64,000 nt of DNA from contig NC_090171.1 in NCBI RefSeq assembly GCF_017916325.1, forward strand, positions 574,501 through 638,500. The letters run 5' to 3'. Both the position numbers and the translations under genes were made by a program. The notes beneath the pieces are model-generated. The model did no database searches. It was not told the origin of the DNA and saw nothing but the letters and a program-made list of their open reading frames with translations. Below are positions 32,058 to 42,240 of the stretch, piece after piece (within the stretch, counting starts at the first letter, position 1; each line of letters starts with the position of its first letter). Source of the DNA: Leishmania martiniquensis (Eukaryota > Euglenozoa > Kinetoplastea > Trypanosomatida > Trypanosomatidae).

Positions 32058-33326
32058 CGTTGGTACGTATCGAGAAGAGGTCACGAGAGGCAGCCGTTCG
32101 TGCGAGTGCAGGATAGGGAAAGAGGGCGAGTCCCCTCGTCGCGCATATGGGTAAGTGTATTTTTATGGGGGGAGGGGGAAGGCAGCTCCCGCCTACTCTG
32201 CACGTGGCCAACGCCCTACCCCGGCTACCGCTGTGAGGAGAGGCTCTAAGCCTTTAACGTCTGCCTGTGCCGCTTGCGTGGGCGGAAGAAAAAAGCGCGA
32301 CGCAACATCATACGCGGTGCCGCGCGCCCTTCTCTCGGCAGTGCGTGCTGCTCGCCGATATCGGAGGATTCTCTGCCGCCGCAAGACACCCGAATCTGCT
32401 AGCGGGCCTGCACCTTTTCTTTAACTTAGATCAGCACCGCGGCGAAGGTGTCGTGCCACCGCCTCCTCCACTGTGTGTCAAAGAATGATGCATCTGACCT
32501 CTTGGAGTGGGAGGGGAGAGGGCACCGCTTCAGCCTTAGGGAAGGCAAGACATCTGCCAATGAGGTGAGCGAAGGGTCGTATGACACCTTTAATGCGATG
32601 ATGGCGGGGGTGGCGAACCTTCAGCGACAAGCAAGAGGGTAGAGGAAAGGGATAGTTAAAGGGGGAGCGCACACCGCCTCCCTATCACAGGCACTCATAC
32701 AAGCACACTCACTCGCACACGGCTGCCAGCGTTCACCTTCGAGCGAGTACGCGCGTCTTTTTCTTGTTCTTCCGCAAGCCACTCCCGCTGGGCAGCTTAG
32801 CAATTCCTTTCTGTTTCGTCTCTTCTTCAGCGCCGAGTGAGCGACTGATGCAGAAGCTGTCACGGCGCAAACAATGTGTTCAAACATTCTCGCAAGGCGA
32901 GTCAAAGCAGTGATGGCGGTAACGAACACGACAGCAGACGCTCACTGAGACCTTTCCATCTCCTCCGCCACTCCTTCAGGCTGCACCGCAACATTCATGT
33001 GTTCCCACCGATCAGTGAGAGAGAGAGAGATAAGCAGGAAAAGATGAGAAAAAAATTGAGGCTCAGCGCGGGGCGCTGCTTTTCCCCTATCGAGAAGGGG
33101 TACGGACGCAAAGCAACGTAGCAAAGCGTGAAAAGCGCGCTTATCAGCCGCTCGGCACGCACGGGGTTCTCAGAGAGGAGGAAGAGCAGAGGGCAGCACA
33201 ATCACACACTCTGAAAAAAGGCAGCGAGAGAGAGAGGGTCTCTGCGAAACGCAAGACCGTTAATATGAAGACACTCGCCCCTTCTTCAATTCTTCACTCG
33301 AGGAGACACTCGAATATTTTTTTCAG

Positions 33327-33770
33327 GCGCCCGTGCACTCGCTGCCCTGCAGTGCACCCCCCGAACTCCGCTCCCATCACCCGGCCAGCCACAGGCGCCG
33401 TCTCGCCAGGCCGCGTCGCAGCGGTCGAGACGCGCGCAACAGCCATGCGCCACCTTCCGCCACCGGCGCACGGCCCCGGCGCCCACACACTTGCCAGAGC
33501 CCTCGGGCTGGCTCGGCCACCCATACACCAGAAGGCTGTCTGCGGGCCAGGTAGGGTGCCGCTCGAGTCCCGCGGACACGCTGCCGACCATGCCGGTGGC
33601 ACAGGCGGGCTCTCTGCTGCGGATCGCTCAGCCAACACGCCGTCCACAGCCTAGCCGCCCACGTCAGCAGCGCGATACATCGCTCTGGCTACCCCACTCT
33701 CCTGCCCCTCCCCTCTTCCGATAGAGAGTGTGGAGGCACGGAGCACCTCGAGACACCGCGCAATGTGGTG
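33327..33770 (+). repeat. Dispersed repeat R1, copy 4 (full core)
   Basis: The core 33327-33762 is 436 bp, the same length as copies 1 and 2. The left flank is a short T-run (tttttttcag), which on the minus strand would be an A-run following the element. On the right, eight bases (atgtggtg) of the copy 1/3 extension are present before similarity stops. It shares the ggctacccc variant with copy 3, 1.7 kb away. Confidence 0.92.
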
Positions 33771-34043
33771 TCGCGTAGCGCAGGGCAGTTCAGGATCCGA
33801 ACCATAGCGGAGAAGCGAAAACGAGGAAGGAAGCGGCGACCAGAGAGGTACGCCGTCTTGTGCCGCAGAGGGCTGCAGCGATCGACGCGTGAGTGCCATT
33901 TCAAATTGCGCAACGGGAGGTGTAAATGACAGGCCGAGTGGACAGCAAAGGGCGGGTAGAAAGAACGGCAAAGGTGTGTTGGCGACCCGTCCTCCTGGCC
34001 TCTGCGCGAGTGTGTTCACACGAAGCAGTCCTCCGTTTTACCA

Positions 34044-36794
34044 CTACTCGTACCTCTCACCGGGCCCACTAAGGTGGCGCGCTGCATTTAGCATTATCTT
34101 CCCAGCGCCCTTCCTCAAGATGAGTCCCCGCAGCTGCACTCTGATGTCGCCAAAATCGGCAATGCTGGGGCGGTTGGCGGGCACCGTCGGCATTACCCCA
34201 CTACCTTTGCCTGCGGCTCCACTTTGTGGCCGTGTTTTCCACGCTTCGACGAACAGCGCTAACGCTCCGACGAAGGACTCGCAGCAGACATACATGCCAG
34301 GATACGAAGAGGGAGCGATCGCAGGTCGTACTGATTGCGTAGAGGCGCTTTGTGAGGAGAAAACGGGACGCTTCGCGTTCGCCGCCCTTTCGATCTCGTC
34401 GTCAAGAATGTGCTGCCCGACCGCATCCAGCACCAACCCCGTGAAGCTGAAGCAAACCAAAACAAACGGCAGCTCGTTCGAAATTCGTCTCTTCTCGGCC
34501 CCCGTCGCTGCCCCGGCGCAACGATGAGCGGCAGCGTCCCCTTCGCTGGCAGGGTCGCAGCACAGTTGCCACAGTCGCTGCGCAAACGTGGGATAGTAGT
34601 CAATGAGGTATAATAGGTGCAGGACGCCAAGGATACCCGTTGCGCGAACATCGGTCGCAGGGTTGGCTCCCTGAAATCCGATGGACTCCCACTTTACTGC
34701 CATAGCCGAAGAAGGCGACGAGGTGGCGCGCGAGGCGGATGGGGGCGGGCGTACGTTCGCATGCGGCCACGGGATTTTTCCGGTGAGCGTGTTAAAGACT
34801 GTCAGGAGCATGCGACGGTGGGTTGGTGACTGCAGCGACAGCGATGTAGACTTCAGAGCGCGTACAACACGGAGGTGTTCTTCAGGTCCGAGTGAAGTGA
34901 CGACGGAAGCTTCCGCCGCTGTGGCACTGATACGCTCCTCACCGTTCGACCTAGCACCAGCCTTCATGCTTGATGGCGATTGCTTTGACCCTCTGAGAGC
35001 ATTGCAAGCTGTGCCACCGCAACACCCGAGGATGAAGGCGAAGCACTCTTTCATCAGACTCCGCCCTTTTAGGGCCGGCGGCGGCGACGCCTGCAGCGAT
35101 CTCGTCGAAGAATCAGCTCTTCTCGTCTGCTTCGCCGCGGATGCGCACAGCGCGTTCGTCTCTTCTAGTTGCAGTTCCCTCGTCAGGTCCACAAACGCTT
35201 CGTAGAAGGTGATAGGTGCCACCGCGCGCGGAGGGTGCCGCGCCGAGTCCGTCAAGCATGTCGCTGGATCAACATCAACGTCCTCGTCGTCCCATATTCT
35301 CGTCAAAGAGGGAGCGGTCTCGGATAAGGAGAGTAGTTGCGGCATCGGCAGAAGAGCTCGCGAATCCACAAGAGATGCGTTTCTGTCGCAAAGCGCACCA
35401 GCGTAGGATCTCCGCTCGTTCTCGTCGATCCCGCTGACTGGTGAATAGACGGCTTCGTCGGTTGCGTCGCCGTCGGCAGCGGAGGCGACGCGGCGGCTCT
35501 CCAAGGGCCCGTTTGCAGCGGGGCGCCCAATACTACCGAAGGACATGAAAGACTTCTCTTTTGTATAAAGTGTCACTGTCGACGGCTCCGACAGGATGCT
35601 CGTCGGCGGCTGCAGCAGCGTGTCGGACATCTCGAATCGCATCCCCGAGCCTGCGCCGCTCCGCCTGCCTACACCAAAGAGAGGTGACTCTGCTGTCAAG
35701 CCCCCATGCGCGAGATCGAGCTGTCTGACATTTTCTTCACAAAGCACCGAAGCCCTGTCAGCGGCGTCGCTGAAATCGTGTTTTCGCTCTGCTGCAGGGG
35801 CTAAGGAAGAAGTGGACGAGGACGGCGGGCTGACCTCTTCCCCCAAAGGGTCTCTCAGAGCTTCGGTGAGCACCCCACGCGGTGGGCGTACCATCGCTGA
35901 TTCTTGCGGTAATCCGCTGGTAACGACGTTGCTTCCTGTCAGCGCCTTCGGCAGTTCTGCCGCTGATACCAACGATGATGGGCCACCGGCACCGCTCGCT
36001 GGTCCAAAGACCGCACCCGCTGCAGCCGTACTCGCATTAGTTTTGCATGCAGTAGTTTTAGCGTGAGCTGCCTCGGGCACTTCCGCAACGCTCACCAATG
36101 CCTCGCCGCCGACCGTCACTGTGGTCGGCGAAACCGACGGCTCAGTCGGTGGGGACTGAGAATGGGTGCCGGCAATAGCGCGATCCTCCTCCCCAGACAA
36201 GTCGCTCCTACTAGGGCAACAAAAGAATCCCGTGTTGTCAGCGCCTCGCCTGCCTGGCTGCGATGGAGAGCGACCACGGGGTCCCGTTAAGCAATTCATG
36301 TCAGGAAACTTGTCCTCATCATTTTCTGCGCGGGGCATGCGACTGCGTGAGTACGAGGACTTGCCCACTGCAGTGTGATTCCTTTCACCGATAGTCTCAA
36401 GGCGGGATGCAGTCTGAACAGTGAAACTTGCCGATGGGGCCTCAGTCGCTATCGCTGCGCTGGTGTCGTGCAGATGTTCACGGGAAGCGGTGGTGACTTC
36501 AAAGCCAGAAGACACACCGGCGGTCAAGTCGTTTACGCTCCGCGACCCCGTCGTTGCTATGTCCGTGCTTTGTTCGTTGAGCATGATGACTGATGGCGAC
36601 CACGACGACGCTGACACCCCTCCGGCAGTGGAACCAACAGGAGGGACGGCGTTGACGTCCAAAAAAGCAGCAGTGCCCACATCATCGCTTTCCTCTGGCT
36701 GTCCCTCCGCCTTGGCTCCCAACTGCGTGGCATCTTGCTCGCGGTTACGAAGCCGGTAGTTTTTTAGAACGGCATTCTTGCGCAAGAGCGACAT
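34044..36794 (-). CDS. ELMO-domain protein (probable Arf/Arl GTPase regulator)
   Basis: The frame opens at a TTG (36920); the first ATG is at 36794, giving 916 residues (MSLLRKNAVLKNYRLRNREQ). The first about 620 residues are Ser/Thr/Ala/Pro-rich and look disordered. The C-terminal third carries the ELMO/CED-12 signature (about 640-800): a helical lead, VKWESIGFQGANPATDVRAT (about 700-720; W, G-F-Q-G, D-P-like spacing and the Arg of TDVR), GVLHLLYLIDYYPTFAQRL, and a distal helical block ending near LDDEIERAAN. In ELMOD proteins this domain acts as a GAP for Arl2/Arf-type GTPases, with that Arg central to activity. No PH domain or membrane segment is visible. The ELMO call is firm; the target GTPase is unknown. 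Confidence 0.87.
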   Translation of the reverse strand: MSLLRKNAVLKNYRLRNREQDATQLGAKAEGQPEESDDVGTAAFLDVNAVPPVGSTAGGVSASSWSPSVIMLNEQSTDIATTGSRSVNDLTAGVSSGFEVTTASREHLHDTSAAIATEAPSASFTVQTASRLETIGERNHTAVGKSSYSRSRMPRAENDEDKFPDMNCLTGPRGRSPSQPGRRGADNTGFFCCPSRSDLSGEEDRAIAGTHSQSPPTEPSVSPTTVTVGGEALVSVAEVPEAAHAKTTACKTNASTAAAGAVFGPASGAGGPSSLVSAAELPKALTGSNVVTSGLPQESAMVRPPRGVLTEALRDPLGEEVSPPSSSTSSLAPAAERKHDFSDAADRASVLCEENVRQLDLAHGGLTAESPLFGVGRRSGAGSGMRFEMSDTLLQPPTSILSEPSTVTLYTKEKSFMSFGSIGRPAANGPLESRRVASAADGDATDEAVYSPVSGIDENERRSYAGALCDRNASLVDSRALLPMPQLLSLSETAPSLTRIWDDEDVDVDPATCLTDSARHPPRAVAPITFYEAFVDLTRELQLEETNALCASAAKQTRRADSSTRSLQASPPPALKGRSLMKECFAFILGCCGGTACNALRGSKQSPSSMKAGARSNGEERISATAAEASVVTSLGPEEHLRVVRALKSTSLSLQSPTHRRMLLTVFNTLTGKIPWPHANVRPPPSASRATSSPSSAMAVKWESIGFQGANPATDVRATGILGVLHLLYLIDYYPTFAQRLWQLCCDPASEGDAAAHRCAGAATGAEKRRISNELPFVLVCFSFTGLVLDAVGQHILDDEIERAANAKRPVFSSQSASTQSVRPAIAPSSYPGMYVCCESFVGALALFVEAWKTRPQSGAAGKGSGVMPTVPANRPSIADFGDIRVQLRGLILRKGAGKIMLNAARHLSGPGERYE

Positions 36795-38031
36795 CGCCTC
36801 TCCGACAGAATAGTGACAGTGAAGCAAAGCCCACACGAAGACTAACACATCAGCCGCGGCCGCAACCAGAAACTGCCAGCGTCGCTGCTGTGCTGCTGCG
36901 CAGAAGCAAAAAGCAAGCAAGCCTCGACCTCTGAAGCGGTGGAGTGGAGCGACGGAGAGGGAATAGAAAACTTCCTATGGAGCCAGACGAAAAAAAAAGG
37001 CAACCGCCACTTGGACGAGAATATCGAAGAGGACTCAGCGGAAGGCGCAACTAGCTCCACAGTGAGACCTGCAAAGGTGCAAGTCGAGTGGTCGCCGTTG
37101 AAGTGCGTGGCTATGCCCCTCTGGGCTTATGCCCACCCTCTTGACTCAAAACGGCTGATCTTCAGCCAGCGCCGGGCGGCAGACGAGCAGGTGAGCGACC
37201 GTTTTTGTCGCAGCGAGGCGAACGTGAAGAGGATTCAGGCTTGCAGACAGCACAGAGCTGGACATTTCCCGCACGAACGGCTAACTCGGCGCAGATAGTG
37301 GACGGAGACCAATACACGTCGCTCTGCAACAGTAGAAGGAGCAAAAAAATGCCTAAAGGCGTTCTCACTGCCTCACAGGCACACAAACACACAGGTGGTG
37401 GCTGTTCTGTGCTAGGAGCGCTCAGAATGGTGCAGGGCGTGAAAGCTCTGTGAAGCTGCCATGAACTAGGGTGCACACGCCAGCAACAAACAGGATTCGT
37501 CCCACAAGGCGTGCACAGGAGGAATCGCAGAGAAGAAATGCCTCGGAGGAGCGACAGGAGAGGAGAGCGTGGACAATGGACGAGGGTGCGAAGGAGACGC
37601 GAGTCGCCTAACTTCTCTGGCAGCACCCGAAAAAAAATGCATTACACAAAGTTGCGCGCCAAGCCACTAAGACGCGTCGCGCGAGCAATCTCCCTTCGAC
37701 GCGTGTTATTCTGTCCGGTACGCGTCTCTTCGTAGATGTCAGCCCGCACGCCTACCCGCTTCTTTCAGAGGAAGACCATGAAACAGCCCTATGACCTCCG
37801 AGCACTCGCTTGGCGCGCACTTGACTTATCTTTGGTTAGGCCGAGACCCTTTTTTTTATGAGCAGTTCAAAATTCATCGCCCAACATGCATTCCTGATCG
37901 TTCTCCATCGAGGCAGACGTGACCTTTGCCCCTGCTGGACAGGTACTCGACGAGACCTCCTGATCCCCGCTGCCTCCGTTTTCATTCTCCTGAGCCCACA
38001 CCTCGTCTCAAATACAGGAGCGTCACCGCTG

Positions 38032-38306
38032 TGCGTGGTGTCTCGAGGTGCTCCGTGCCTCCACACTCTCTATCGGAAGAGGGGAGGGGCAGGAGAGTGG
38101 GGTGGCCAGAGCGATGTATCGCGCTGCTGACGTGGGCGGCTAGGCTGTGGACGGCGTGTTGGCTGAGCGACCCGCAGCAGAGAGCCCGCCTGTGCCACCG
38201 GCATGGTCGGCAGCGTGTCCGCGGGACTCGAGCGGCACCCTACCTGGCCCGCAGACAGCCTTCTGGTGTATGGGTGGCCGAGCCAGCCCGAGGGCTCTGG
38301 CAAGTG
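38032..38306 (-). repeat. Dispersed repeat R1, copy 5 (truncated, inverted)
   Basis: The reverse complement of the last 275 bp of the R1 core: it starts at tgcgtggtgtctcgagg and stops after ggctctggcaagtg, where full copies continue into the remaining 161 bp. Differences seen are one C/T in the tgcgcggtg region and one in gcgacccgcagc. It is the only R1 copy in this orientation. Confidence 0.9.
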
Positions 38307-39781
38307 GTGACCTCTATCATAGGCAAGCGGCTTGGACGCGACGTGTGAGGGGGGAGCTACGAAGAGCGAGTCGGCGAAGGTCTTATCGGGACGGCATGTG
38401 GGCAAGATACCAAAGAAGCAAAAACGATGACGGAACTGGTCTCTTCGCGTCACCATGGTAGGATAATGCAGAGAGGAATGGTGTACAACAACAAAGAAGC
38501 GAGTGGCCAACACGTGACGTGAAGAGCAAGTTGCGGATGTCACCTGAGCCCGTGCGGAAACGAGGCAGATCGATGCAAGAGAACAAGGCGGGCTGGGGGA
38601 GGGGGAGGGGGGGCACATAACCTTCGTCCTCTGAGGCTGGGCACATACCAACGACACACAAGCGAAAATGGAAGGCGGATCGGCGCTCCCGCCTGCCGAT
38701 TGCCATTGCCGCAAGCATTCCCCCGAGGAGACTCTTCCGCGATGGTACCGGTCTTCCTTGCCGTTACTCGTGGTCAAGGCGCGGCCGCACCTCAGTGAGA
38801 GGCCCCGCCCCTTTTCCTGCTCGCCTCTAAACAGCGGTGCAGCCGTCTCGGTACCACTACAGAGGTAGAAGATGCAACGGGAGCACATATGTGAGGATAT
38901 TTCAGGGGGGAGAGGAGGCGGCAAAAAAGAGAGTCGATCTCGGCAGAAATGAAGTCGAAGGGTGGGGGAAAAAAGCTTGTTGGCGCAGGGAAGACCCTCG
39001 CACGCGTTGCATCCTTCCTCTCCTCTTGCACATCCGCTCACAGCAACAAAAAAGCGAAGGGCCTCGGTGCCTTCCCCCCTCCCAGGCATCACCCAAGGCT
39101 GTCGTCGCGACGCTGGCGCAGGGTGAAGAGAGCCACATCGAAAAGACGTGTAGGGCAAGCAAGTACGCGAGTAGGTACGGAAGAGAGGACCGCAGTTACG
39201 CGAGCACCGCTGATAGCTTTCACGCGATCGCGGCAGGGCGAGGCCCATACACCTCTCTCCATTAAGCTTCCCTTTCGCCGCCAGCGAGAGAGACCACTAA
39301 TGGGCCAGAAGGCCCCCCCACACACACACACACCAGCGTCGCCTGCAGCATCAGCTGTGTTGCGCCCTGATATGCCTCTGCCGGCGCACGGCAATGCCCA
39401 TGTCGTAAATTCCTGTGTGCGCAGAAGGCTGGGACACACCACCGCTGCGTCCCGCCCCAGGCTTTCGCAGTGGAAATAACGGAGCGCCACCCCGCTAAAG
39501 AAGCGCGTGCTCCAGCGCCCGCATCGCCAGCCGCGTGGGGCCTTCCGACATCACACGTTGCCTCTCAAGGTCGCGCGGTAGAACAAATGAGACAGTGGCC
39601 CATTCATACCTCAGGGCGCCTTGCTGCCTGCTTTTCGCACAGTCCGCGAAGTAGCAAACACTGCGCCGGTCGTCACGGGCAACTTCTCCACGTGCCGCGA
39701 CGCAGCGCTGGCTCCTGCAACGCCTGCTCTCATGTCCTCCTCAGCAGCACCGCCGTCTCCGGGGCTTTAACTCCCCTCGCC

Positions 39782-40642
39782 TTATGCACCGCTCTGAGGG
39801 TGGTCATGGGCTTCCCAGCTGCTTCTGGTATAGTCATAGCACACACCAGGACTGCTCGGCAGTCTCTGTAGGCAATTCATGGCATTCCGCCATCCAGCAT
39901 CGACCTCTGCTTCTCCAGCTGCAGCCTGTTCATCTGCCGCGGAGACATGCCCTCTTTCCAACGCGCTCTCCATAGGGTCTGCCCTTTCACTTGTCACGTG
40001 AGCTACACGGCAGGACAAAACCGGCGTGCGACCAGTTACCTCGTCCTTGGACAAGGCCCTCTCGTTCGTCAAGCCCACCGCCACACCACGGCGCATACCG
40101 ACAAGCGTGTGCGCTCCGCACTCGCGCTCGCCGTCCGTGGTGGCAGTCTCCTTGTCCGACTCCGTTGCGCCCTGACCTTCGAGCGCGCTTGCGCACGGGT
40201 CGCACGCTTTGACCCGTTCGCCCCGCCGATTGCGTGTGCTCCAGAGGTGTCCAGATACCTGTGATTCGCGAAGCCGCCCCGCGCGCTGTTTCTCGTAGCA
40301 GACGTCGCGCAGGAAGACGAAGAGGGCGATGCACGAAGGATCGGTGTCGCGGCACCCTTCCAAAGCAGAAGAGTCCGCGTAGTTCGCGGACGCAGCGGGC
40401 TACCCAGAAGGCGGAATACTGCCGATGGCGTATGCGTTCCTCCTCTTTTCTAGGCTCAGTTCGGCGCCTTATGAAGCTGTTTTTTCTAGCAATGAGTGCA
40501 CGCTGCCGGGTGCAGAAGGCACTGACGGCGCGGTCGTGGTTGGCACGCCTTCCCGTGAATGAAGCGAGCTGGTGAATACCTGGTGCACACGCTCCTCGGC
40601 GCCGCACACCCGCGCGTCATGGGCCAGAGCTTCTACATTCAT
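39782..40642 (-). pseudogene. Possible decayed gene, three frames
   Basis: The minus strand begins with an ATG at 40642 reading MNVEALAHDARVCGAEERVH, a 57-codon frame with high GC3 that stops at 40469. Coding-like sequence overlaps in a second frame (ANHDRAVSAFCTRQRALIAR, and RHRQYSAFWVARCVRELRG), then a third frame carries GCRDTDPSCIALFVFLRDVC and stays open to a TAA at 39782 with high GC3. Cysteines are frequent, but I see no clean CX9C pairs or named domain. The frame jumps argue for a relic; assembly errors in a live gene are the alternative. Confidence 0.35.
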
Positions 40643-42240
40643 TCCTCCTCGTCACCTCGTTTTGGCGTCGATAGGGGTCGTGGCCATGTGAAGAGATTCT
40701 TCGACTACGTGCCGTCCTCCGCGGCTCGTCTGCATGCGACAAGTACAACGGCGAACGCTTGAGCGACCGCACATCCGCAGCAAAGCCCTTTACGGGATTT
40801 CGCTGGCGACTTAGTTGCTCACTGCCTCAGCAACTGGGCGTCAGCGGCGTTGCTGAGAGCGTTCTTCTTCGGCGCCCCCGCGCGCATCCTCCTTCACCCA
40901 TCTCGTCCTCTCATCTCTCACCGGTGACTTCGACTCCGCGGCTGGGAAAGGCACGCGCTTGTGCGAGTGTGCCCCTGCGGAAGGTACGGAGGGGCGATTG
41001 ACGCGAAGCTTGCGTGCCTTTGTGTAGGGGAGAGGGTAAGGCGTGGAGGGGAAGAGGGGGAGGGAATCATGGGGAGAACGGCCTCGCGGTGATGGCAGTA
41101 GTGAGCATGCGGGCGGGTGACCGCATTGCGTTTGGACCCCCGCGCGCGGTATAAACGCTGGTGAGGCCGTCTCTTGTGTGGATGCCAGCAGCAGGAGCAG
41201 CGTGGGGAGAGAGCAATGGGCAAGGAACGAAAGACGAGAGGGCAAGCGGCGGGTACCGACGAAAGCGGAGGCGAACGCCACGAGGCATCCAAGCTGGGGG
41301 TGAGAGCCACAGCAGACAAAGCTGGCACGCAACCAGTTCCGCAACTGAGTGGTCGAGAAGAGAGTAGTGGGGCTAGACTCGCGTACTCTGACGAAGCGCT
41401 CGAGTCAGTTCAGTATAGGGAAACATGTGAGAGCACCACTCCTCTACCTTTGCCAAGAATGTCCATCTATTTTTCTTGCTAGTGGCTGCTTGCGCAGACT
41501 GGCTCGCCCCCTTCACAATGGAATAGGAGAAGAGTCAGCGATGTGGAGCGCGTGTCTATAATTGTGTGTGTGTGTGTCTGCGTTACGCGCGGCCAAGCAA
41601 GAAAAGCCCCTCCTCTGCTCTCCTCTCGCCTTCCTCGTGGCCGCCCCTCCTACGAGCCACTCACCAGGTGGAGGACACCACAACAGAGCGCCCTGCGCTC
41701 CCCGCACCGGAGGAGCAGGGAAGAGGAGGAGTGGTGGGAGTAGAGAGATCTAAAATGGAACAGGGAAAAACAAGCGCCAGAGGTGATCCGTGTAAATCGC
41801 CCGCGACAGCAGCGCGCGCACCGGGGTGACGCACCACAGAGACCATCGGGGAGGGGGGAAGGGGAGCTCACGGCAAAAAGACGGTAAAAATAGAGGATGT
41901 AGGCGTGCCCTTTATCTCTGCATAAGCGGCCAGTGATGGAGGCCAGAAGCGAAGGGGGAGAGAAGACTGGCGCGGAAACAGGTATCGATTAAGAGCCCCT
42001 TTGGTTCTCAGGCAACGCGGAAGAAAAAGAAGGGAGCAGCCTGAGGACGCGAGCCACGTAGCTCTTTGAATGAGGTGGAGGCGGTAGAGAAAAAGGGAGG
42101 AGGGGAGGGTTGGGGGAAGCACCTCTAACCATTCACTCATCTAAGCGGCATATATATAAATATATATCTGTACAGGGGCCTTAACGTATCCGCCTCAATG
42201 TTGGCACACGCCTCGAACTGCCCATAGAACTCGCATTCAT

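Larger units (their letters stand above)
28615..34043. other. 5.4-kb gene-poor interval with R1-3, R1-4 and a gene relic
   Basis: It lies between the ELMO gene and the second kinase gene. Apart from two R1 copies (31389-31657, 33327-33770) and a possible decayed gene (31640-32057), I see only short non-coding frames, A-runs, a GA run at 33018-33031, and pyrimidine tracts. No intact gene is supported. Confidence 0.6.
36795..42240. other. 5.4-kb gene-poor interval with R1-5 and a second gene relic
   Basis: It lies between the TRIM-like gene and the ELMO gene. It holds the inverted partial repeat R1-5 (38032-38306), a possible decayed gene (39782-40642), a CA run at 39320-39333, a TG run at 41562-41578, and an AT-rich patch at 42150-42168 near the end of the TRIM-like gene. 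Other open frames look accidental. Confidence 0.6.

Noticed and set aside
36939..37298. A 119-codon plus-strand frame with protein-like composition
   Set aside because: It is opposite to the transcription direction of every other gene, overlaps the probable 5' UTR of the ELMO gene, and its third-base GC content is moderate only.
38070..39248. A 392-codon minus-strand frame
   Set aside because: Its last about 90 codons are repeat R1-5, and the rest is Ser/Cys/Arg/Pro-rich with no domain. A long frame by chance is expected in GC-rich DNA. No homologue-like segment seen.
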